Virus record (IMG/VR): IMGVR_UViG_3300013131_000202
Location: 1 to 27,617 of that record
DNA from: a virus
Reading direction: 5' to 3' (one strand)
Length of the DNA stretch: 27,617 bases
Below the pieces are notes generated by a model. That model worked only from the letters and a program-made list of their open reading frames with translations, made no database searches and was not told the DNA's origin. Positions 23,088-27,617 of the stretch are shown here, one piece after another (position 1 is the first letter of the stretch; every line of letters starts with the position of its first letter). Made by a program: the position numbers and the translations under genes.

Positions 23088-23681
23088 ATGTCACGCGCAG
23101 AAGGTCGTCTCAACCAGTACTCGTCAAGAGGCGTCGCCGTCCCAGTCGCAGGTGCGATCGGAGGCGGCGATGATGCTGCTCAAAAGATTGGCAGGCCCTA
23201 TGTTCCGAAGCCGTTCAGGAGCATGGGCGGGTTTGAGGGTTCTGCAGATTCCACATTCTCGTACAAATTGGGTCGCCATCACGTCGACGACCGAGATGAC
23301 GCAGGTGACACGTTCAATTTTGACTCCATCGCGACGAGAAAGCTTGCAGGCCCTAGAAAACTGTCAAGAAACGTGAAGATGAAGGGACTTGGCCAGCCTA
23401 ACATGGTTGACTTTGAACCTTACGGTGCCAAGGCGATCATATCGACGGCAGTCCAATATGAGACACTACTCAGGGAATTCACAGACGACCTCCTTCGCGT
23501 GGACTTTGACGTAGACGACGACCTTGAACTCGACGAGTTCTCAGGTGCCGCCGCCATTGCAGGATACACAATTCCTCTAGGTGCTGGACCCGCAAGAAAG
23601 AAAGACTTTTACAAGAAGATGGCAAAACCCTTCGGTGGATCCTACCTACAGGACCCCTCGAAAATTAAGCCAAGACCTTGA
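23088..23681 (+). CDS. Hypothetical protein in the replication cluster
   Basis: A 197-aa protein I do not recognise. The N-terminal 100 residues are Gly/Arg/Asp-rich and look disordered. Residues about 110-160 form a compact part (YGAKAIISTAVQYETLLREF) followed by a strongly acidic stretch (about 138-156, VDFDVDDDLELDEF). The C-terminus is basic (ARKKDFYKKMAKPFG). No membrane segment, Cys or catalytic motif stands out. It starts nine bases after the HD-type gene in a head-to-tail run and is followed by a hairpin, so it is the last gene of that unit. The mixed acidic/basic layout suggests a protein-protein or DNA-associated accessory, but this is only a guess. Confidence 0.6.
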   Translation: MSRAEGRLNQYSSRGVAVPVAGAIGGGDDAAQKIGRPYVPKPFRSMGGFEGSADSTFSYKLGRHHVDDRDDAGDTFNFDSIATRKLAGPRKLSRNVKMKGLGQPNMVDFEPYGAKAIISTAVQYETLLREFTDDLLRVDFDVDDDLELDEFSGAAAIAGYTIPLGAGPARKKDFYKKMAKPFGGSYLQDPSKIKPRP

Positions 23682-23689
23682 AAAACAAC

Positions 23690-23717
23690 TCACTGGGGTT
23701 TATTATAACCCTGTGAG
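23690..23717 (+). terminator. Imperfect hairpin upstream of the gp32-like gene
   Basis: CTCAC (23690-23694) pairs with GTGAG (23713-23717), and GGGTT (23697-23701) with AACCC (23707-23711), around the loop ATTAT with a small internal bulge. There is no T tract, so it may be an attenuator or an mRNA-processing or stability element instead. The 137 bases between 23681 and 23819 contain no gene. The rest is AT-rich, with AGGAAAA about 11 bases before the gp32-like ATG. Confidence 0.4.
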
Positions 23718-23818
23718 CTTACCTCACCAACCAAATAAGCTACACATCGTAGATTACAAATTGGCAGCTGTAAGTTGCACATTAATCATTAACTACTAAC
23801 TAGGAAAAACAAAAAATC

Positions 23819-24637
23819 ATGGCAATCAATTTTGACGCAATTCGCAAGAAGCTTGACAATCTCTCGGGTAATAACAAGAAGAGCTCGGCATCCTGGAAGC
23901 CCAAGGAGGGCGAGGAGTACACGGTTCGACTTCTCTCTTTCCCAAGCAACGACGGTCAGCCCTTCAAGGAGCTCTGGTTCTACTACAACATCGGTAACAA
24001 CCCAGGCCTCCTTGCCCCTTACCAGTACGGCAAGGCAGATCCTATCCAGGACCTGATCAACAAGCTTCGCGATGAGGGGACCAAGGAGTCCTACGAGCTT
24101 GCCAAGAAGCTCTACCCGAAGATGCGTTGCTACGCTCCCGTCATCGTTCGAGGCGAGGAGGACAAGGGTGTCCAGCTCTGGGCATTCGGCAAGCAGGTCT
24201 ACCAGTCGCTCCTCGCGATCATGGTCGACGAGGACTACGGTGACATCACCGATCCTGAGAGTGGTCGTGACGTGAAGGTCCGTTGCTTCAAGCCTAACGG
24301 CAAGAAGTACACTGAGACCGAGGTCATGCCTCGAGGCAAGGCATCGCCACTCAACACCAACCAGGCAACCGCAAAGACCTGGCTCAGCAATATCCCAGAC
24401 GTGTCCAAGCTCTATGAGCTCAAGTCGCCTGATGAGCTTAGCAAGATCGTCAATGATTGGATCAATGGCGGCATGCAGGACGGAGACGGGACGCCTCGCG
24501 GTGGGACGACCACACAGCTCACTACTACGACTGACGATGAGGACGATGCTCCTCCTGCAAAGACTGCCACGAAGCCTGCAGGAAATAAGTCGTACAAGTC
24601 TATCGATGATGCATTCTCAGACTTGATGGACGACTAA
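23819..24637 (+). CDS. gp32: Single-stranded DNA-binding protein, gp32-like
   Basis: This 272-aa protein is close to T4 gp32 (301 aa). The N-terminus MAINFDAIRKKLDNLSGNNKKSSASWKP carries a basic 'KKSS' patch like the LAST motif used for cooperative binding. Residues 33-130 look like the OB-fold core (EYTVRLLSFP, KELWFYYNIG, MRCYAPVIV, VQLWAFGKQVY). The C-terminus is a Thr/Asp-rich linker ending in an acidic tail, SIDDAFSDLMDD, the usual partner-binding tail. Only Cys104 and Cys156 occur, so the T4-type zinc site is missing. Codons are strongly C/G-ending (AAG Lys almost only), fitting high expression. It coats ssDNA and works with UvsX, the polymerase and the helicase encoded around it. It sits between two hairpins, which suggests separate expression. 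Confidence 0.93.
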   Translation: MAINFDAIRKKLDNLSGNNKKSSASWKPKEGEEYTVRLLSFPSNDGQPFKELWFYYNIGNNPGLLAPYQYGKADPIQDLINKLRDEGTKESYELAKKLYPKMRCYAPVIVRGEEDKGVQLWAFGKQVYQSLLAIMVDEDYGDITDPESGRDVKVRCFKPNGKKYTETEVMPRGKASPLNTNQATAKTWLSNIPDVSKLYELKSPDELSKIVNDWINGGMQDGDGTPRGGTTTQLTTTTDDEDDAPPAKTATKPAGNKSYKSIDDAFSDLMDD

Positions 24638-24644
24638 CGATTTT

Positions 24645-24685
24645 CAGGCGCAGGTGTAATTCAACACCTGCGCCTGTATTGTTTT
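24645..24685 (+). terminator. Strong rho-independent terminator after the gp32-like gene
   Basis: CAGGCGCAGGTGT (24645-24657) and ACACCTGCGCCTG (24664-24676) form a perfect 13-bp stem with the loop AATTCA, followed by TATTGTTTT. It would cap the abundant gp32 transcript and reduce read-through into uvsX. Confidence 0.93.
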
Positions 24686-24701
24686 AAGCATAGGAGAAAC
24701 C

Positions 24702-25853
24702 ATGGCAAGAGCCACAAAAGAAAAACGCGGTGATGAAGCAACAGGCGACTTTACCGCTGAGTTGATCTCATCACTAAACAAGGAGAATGGATCGAGGATT
24801 GCCTACAACCTGGCAGAGGATGAGTCTCCCACACACGTGAAGCGCTGGATCTCAACTGGATCGACATTGCTTGACTACATCGTGGCAAATCGTCGAAATG
24901 GCGGCCTCCCAGAGGGTCGAATCATCGAGATCTTTGGACCTCCATCGATCGGCAAGAGCCACATCGCAACACAGATCGCTCGAAGCACACAGCAGATGGG
25001 TGGCATCTGTGTCTACATTGACACGGAGAATGCAACTTCTGTTGAGAACCTCCAGGCATTGGGTGTCGATGTCACCAAGCGATTTGTCTACGTCGACACT
25101 CACTGCACCGAAGAGGTCTTTGACGTCGCTGAGAAGACGATCGTCAAGGCAAAGGCGATGCAGAAGAACGTCCCAATCACCATCATCTGGGACAGCGTCG
25201 CAGCATCGTCTCCCAAGGCGGAGCTTCTGGGTGACTATGACAAGGAGACGATCGGTCTCCAGGCCCGAGCGATCTCAAAGGGTATGCGCAAGATCACAGG
25301 AGTCATCGGCGATCAGTCTGTGCTTATGATCTGCCTAAACCAGATCCGCACGAAGATCGGCGTCCTACACGGCGATCCAATGACGGTCCCAGGAGGAATG
25401 GCGATCCCGTTCCACGCATCGACTCGCATCAAGTTGGGTGCAGGCCAGCAGATCCAGAACAAGAACGGTGACATCATCGGCATCAATGTGTCGGCAAAGA
25501 CAGTCAAGAATAAAGTCGCACCGCCGTTCAGGACTGCAAATTTCCAGATTCACTTTGGAAAGGGCATCGTAGAGCATGAGGAGATCTTCGACGTCCTCCG
25601 CGAGGCCGGAGAGCGTGAGATCAATGGAAAGCTTATCTGTGTGTCAGGCACGACACAGTGGAAGGTCTTCACGGTGACCGACGCGATCGAAGGGCGACCT
25701 ATCATCGAGAAGAAGTTCTACAAGTCGGAGTTCGGAGACATGCTCAAGAACCCTGACTACAAGGAGTACCTTGATGACTTGATCGAGGCCGTCATGGTGC
25801 GGTCGAAGGATGATCCTGTGACCACGTCTGACGAGGAAGAGGAGTCTGAGTGA
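24702..25853 (+). CDS. uvsX: UvsX-like RecA-family recombinase
   Basis: This is a 383-aa protein; T4 UvsX has 391. It has Walker A GPPSIGKS (79-86), the catalytic glutamate in YIDTEN (E109), Walker B TIIWDS (D164), and the loop 2 region with LNQIRTKIGVLHGDP followed by a VPGGMAIPFHAS segment, typical of the RecA/UvsX ATPase core. The acidic C-terminus (DEEEESE) is a likely protein-contact tail. It should form filaments on ssDNA with the gp32-like protein and drive strand exchange and recombination-primed replication. The AGGAGA ribosome-binding site precedes the ATG. Its stop codon overlaps the next gene's ATG (TGATG). Confidence 0.94.
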   Translation: MARATKEKRGDEATGDFTAELISSLNKENGSRIAYNLAEDESPTHVKRWISTGSTLLDYIVANRRNGGLPEGRIIEIFGPPSIGKSHIATQIARSTQQMGGICVYIDTENATSVENLQALGVDVTKRFVYVDTHCTEEVFDVAEKTIVKAKAMQKNVPITIIWDSVAASSPKAELLGDYDKETIGLQARAISKGMRKITGVIGDQSVLMICLNQIRTKIGVLHGDPMTVPGGMAIPFHASTRIKLGAGQQIQNKNGDIIGINVSAKTVKNKVAPPFRTANFQIHFGKGIVEHEEIFDVLREAGEREINGKLICVSGTTQWKVFTVTDAIEGRPIIEKKFYKSEFGDMLKNPDYKEYLDDLIEAVMVRSKDDPVTTSDEEEESE

Positions 25854-26809
25854 TGTCAGGCGAAGGTTGCGTCCTTCTTTTGGATGGACTTAATCTTTTT
25901 CTTCGACATTTTTCGGCAAATCCTGCGATGGGTTCAAATGGAAACCACGTCGGAGGAATCATCGGCTTTCTGTATGACATGAATTCAATTGTGCAGCGAT
26001 TTAAGCCGCACAAGGCCTATGTCGTCTGGGAAGGCGGTGGTTCCGCCCGGCGTCGTTCAATATTCCCAGAATACAAGGCACACCGGAGGCCCGAGCGACT
26101 GAACAGGATCTACGCAGACGAGATTAAGACGACAGTGTCTGACCACGACAACCAGATCAAGGACATTGTTGCCCTGCTCAAGTTGCTTCCGGTGAACCAG
26201 CTCTACGTTCCTGACTGCGAGGCTGATGATGTCATTGCCTACATCAGCAGGTATGAGCATCCGCAAGACCTCAAGGTGATCCTATCATCTGACAAGGACT
26301 ACTATCAGCTCGTGTCAGACAAGACAGTGATCTACTCACCCACGTCTAAGAAGATCATCCAAATCCAGGATGTGATTGACAGATTCGGCATCCACCCAAA
26401 TAACTTTGCACTGGCAAAGGCGGTGTGTGGGGATTCATCAGACAACATCCCAGGAATTTCGGGTGTTAAGTTTAAAACCCTATCTAAACGATTTTCAAGT
26501 CTAACAGACGAAACTCCAGTTATGCTGGACGATTTCTTTTTGGCGGCTCGACAAGCTGCGGCGAACTCTACGGTTAAGGCACACAAGCAGATTGTTGACA
26601 ATGTCGACACGATCCGCAGGAACTGGCAGCTCGTCCACCTCGACACGGGAATCCTTGCAGGCTCGCAGATTAAGAGAATACAAGATCTCTGTGCGGGTTG
26701 TAAGACGAACAGAGACAAGATAGGATTCATACGACACCTTCTAAAACTAGGCATCCAGACATTTAACGTGGATCTGCTTTTCTACACTCTCAGTCACATT
26801 GGAGCATAA
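25853..26809 (+). CDS. rnh: 5'-3' exonuclease / flap endonuclease, RNase H-like
   Basis: This 318-aa protein (T4 RNase H has 305) has the metal-binding acidic residues of the FEN/5'-nuclease family: LLLDGLNLFLR (D11), YVVWEGGG (E60) with SARRRSIFPEYKAHR, PDCEADDVIAY (D121, E123, D125, D126), LSSDKDYYQL (D147, D149) and GDSSDNIPGISGV (D194, D197) followed by the helix-hairpin-helix-like turn. It should remove RNA primers and flaps from lagging-strand fragments; a family A polymerase without its own 5' nuclease domain needs this in trans. GTG 25850 is also in frame; ATG 25853 in the TGATG overlap with uvsX is preferred. Confidence 0.9.
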   Translation: MSGEGCVLLLDGLNLFLRHFSANPAMGSNGNHVGGIIGFLYDMNSIVQRFKPHKAYVVWEGGGSARRRSIFPEYKAHRRPERLNRIYADEIKTTVSDHDNQIKDIVALLKLLPVNQLYVPDCEADDVIAYISRYEHPQDLKVILSSDKDYYQLVSDKTVIYSPTSKKIIQIQDVIDRFGIHPNNFALAKAVCGDSSDNIPGISGVKFKTLSKRFSSLTDETPVMLDDFFLAARQAAANSTVKAHKQIVDNVDTIRRNWQLVHLDTGILAGSQIKRIQDLCAGCKTNRDKIGFIRHLLKLGIQTFNVDLLFYTLSHIGA

Positions 26810-26810
26810 C

Positions 26811-27584
26811 GTGTCGCAAGGCACAGCACACTTTAGTCAATACGGCAAGTCGTTCCAGGAAAAGGTCTTCCAAGGTCTCCTGACAGATAGAGCTTGGGCA
26901 ACTCAGATGACAGAGATCATGACACCTGCATACTTCGACCTGAAGTACTTGCAGTACCTTTGCAAGTCATATTTCTCATATCACCAGAAGTACAAGGACT
27001 TTCCAACACTTCCTCTTCTGATCACTATCATACGTGACGACCTCAAGGAGGGCAAGGACACAATCCTTAGAGACCAGATTGTCGAATTCCTGCAGCGAAT
27101 TCGTGTCAACCCAGACATGGGCGATCTTCAGTTTGTCAAGGACAAGTCGCTTGACTTCTGCAAGAAGCAGGCGATGCGCGAGGCCCTTGAGAAGGCCGTT
27201 GAGATGATCGCGACAGACAACATCGACTCTGTTGTCGATCTCATGAAGAATGCCCTTGCAGCGGGCACTCCTGCAGCAATTGGTCATGACTTCTTCGAGG
27301 ACACCGAGGCGCGATTTGTCAAGACGCGACGTCAGACGTGCCCAACAGGGCTTCCTCAAATTGACGCACAGGACATTCTCAACGGCGGACTCGGTCGAGG
27401 TGAGTTAGGCGTTGTCATCGCCCCGACGGGTGTTGGTAAATGCACATCGGGTGACGCTTATATAACGATCAGGACTATGGAGATCGTTATCAAAGGCACA
27501 AGATACAAAGCATGGGATAAAGTTAGAACAAAGCGAGGTCTTGTCTACGCAAGAGACGTTATCGAGTCAGACGAGCTTGCCTAA
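26811..27584 (+). CDS. gp41: gp41-like replicative helicase, N-terminal part, interrupted by an intein (partial)
   Basis: The 210 residues before the intein match a DnaB/gp41 helicase: HFSQYGKSFQEKVFQGLL and YFDLKYLQYLCKSYFSYHQKY in the N-terminal domain, a linker with helical repeats, then CPTGLPQIDAQDILNGGLGRGELGVVIAPTGVGK, the start of the RecA-like core ending at the Walker A lysine. GTG 26811 has GGAG six bases upstream; a TTG at 26799 is also in frame, but I reject it. The next codon is Cys in place of the expected Ser/Thr and begins the intein. The frame stops at 27582-27584 after 47 intein residues. The rest of the helicase (Walker B onward) lies outside the window. The helicase is likely to be made by splicing. 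Confidence 0.88.
   Translation: MSQGTAHFSQYGKSFQEKVFQGLLTDRAWATQMTEIMTPAYFDLKYLQYLCKSYFSYHQKYKDFPTLPLLITIIRDDLKEGKDTILRDQIVEFLQRIRVNPDMGDLQFVKDKSLDFCKKQAMREALEKAVEMIATDNIDSVVDLMKNALAAGTPAAIGHDFFEDTEARFVKTRRQTCPTGLPQIDAQDILNGGLGRGELGVVIAPTGVGKCTSGDAYITIRTMEIVIKGTRYKAWDKVRTKRGLVYARDVIESDELA
27441..27581 (+). mobile_element. N-terminal intein segment inside the gp41 Walker A motif
   Basis: Directly after GVGK the 47 residues begin CTSGDAYITIRTM and continue 'AWDKVRTKRGLVYARDVIESDEL'. This is the layout of intein block A (Cys, Gly-Asp, then beta strands) and the following strand block (charged, 'G-V-A-D-I--D'). Walker A of DnaB-type helicases is a known intein site, with a Cys or Ser/Thr as first residue. 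The intein ends here by a stop codon, with no block B (T--H) or C-terminal blocks within the frame. This suggests a split intein or a frame disruption. Confidence 0.82.
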
Positions 27585-27617
27585 GTTAGAATGCAAAATC
27601 TGCGGGTTTGCATCCGA
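27577..27617 (+). other. +1-frame continuation with a CxxC segment (possible frameshifted intein interior)
   Basis: Skipping one base at the end of the intein frame lets reading continue to the right edge as LPKLECKICGFAS. This has a zinc-type C-K-I-C-G-F, which I recognise from interiors of phage inteins just after the 'ESDEL' type strand. Thus the natural sequence would be ...ESDELPKLECKICGFAS... in one frame. Either a one-base insertion exists at 27576-27581, or a separate reading frame begins here. The window ends too soon to decide. Confidence 0.5.

Noticed and set aside
24871-25329. 152-codon + strand frame inside uvsX
   Set aside because: It is a Ser/Arg-rich out-of-frame reading of the UvsX Walker region. 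The UvsX frame has all family motifs.
27590-27616. ATG at 27590 as the start of a new gene after the intein stop
   Set aside because: Only nine codons are visible before the window ends, with no ribosome-binding site. The +1-frame CxxC continuation is more intein-like.
1-27617. tRNA genes, CRISPR arrays, insertion sequences and attachment sites
   Set aside because: Gaps are short and were read on both strands by eye. No cloverleaf, regular repeat-spacer pattern, transposase or terminal inverted repeats were seen.

Overview
This window is a one-direction (+ strand), tightly packed piece of a tailed-phage genome of the T4-like myovirus type. The evidence is a run of head-neck, tail and baseplate genes in T4-like order (neck proteins, tail terminator, contractile sheath, tube, hub chaperone, tape measure, baseplate), followed by a T4-style replication/recombination set (gp32-like ssDNA-binding protein, UvsX, RNase H/flap nuclease, gp41 helicase). 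The DNA polymerase is family A rather than the T4 family B. This combination points to a distant ('Far-T4'-like, possibly aquatic) phage rather than a close T4 relative. The host cannot be named from the sequence. No tRNA, rRNA, CRISPR array, insertion sequence or integrase was seen.

Layout. 1-820: possible tail end of an upstream gene, a decoration-like virion protein, a 68-aa protein, then a strong terminator. 855-4106: a 56-aa conserved-looking small protein, then gp13-, gp14- and gp15-like neck and tail-terminator genes. 4159-10829: two very large tandem tail-sheath paralogues, the gp19 tail tube and a strong terminator. 10878-14257: a gp26-like zinc-motif baseplate/tail chaperone, an overlapping +1-frame gp51-like extension reached through a run of seven T's, then the tape measure. 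14263-21267: a small coiled-coil protein, a 1210-aa gp48/54-like baseplate protein, a gp53-like wedge protein and a 964-aa hub-like protein.

21354-27617: a stand-alone, exonuclease-less family A polymerase with Leu at the '762' position, an HD-fold protein with altered metal-binding residues, an unknown 197-aa protein, a gp32-like protein between two hairpins, UvsX, a 5' nuclease and the replicative helicase. The helicase is interrupted exactly after the Walker A lysine by the N-terminal part of an intein. That intein frame stops after 47 residues, while the +1 frame continues with an intein-like CxxC segment to the end of the window.

How the genes fit together. The first 21 kb build the neck, contractile tail and baseplate. 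The tape-measure chaperone pair sits directly upstream of the tape measure, where most tailed phages make a frameshifted chaperone fusion. The last 6 kb encode a recombination-linked replisome. The most promising observations are the interrupted helicase/intein, the apparent +1 (or -2) frameshift upstream of the tape measure, the Leu762-type exo-less polymerase in a T4-like setting, and the paired sheath genes.
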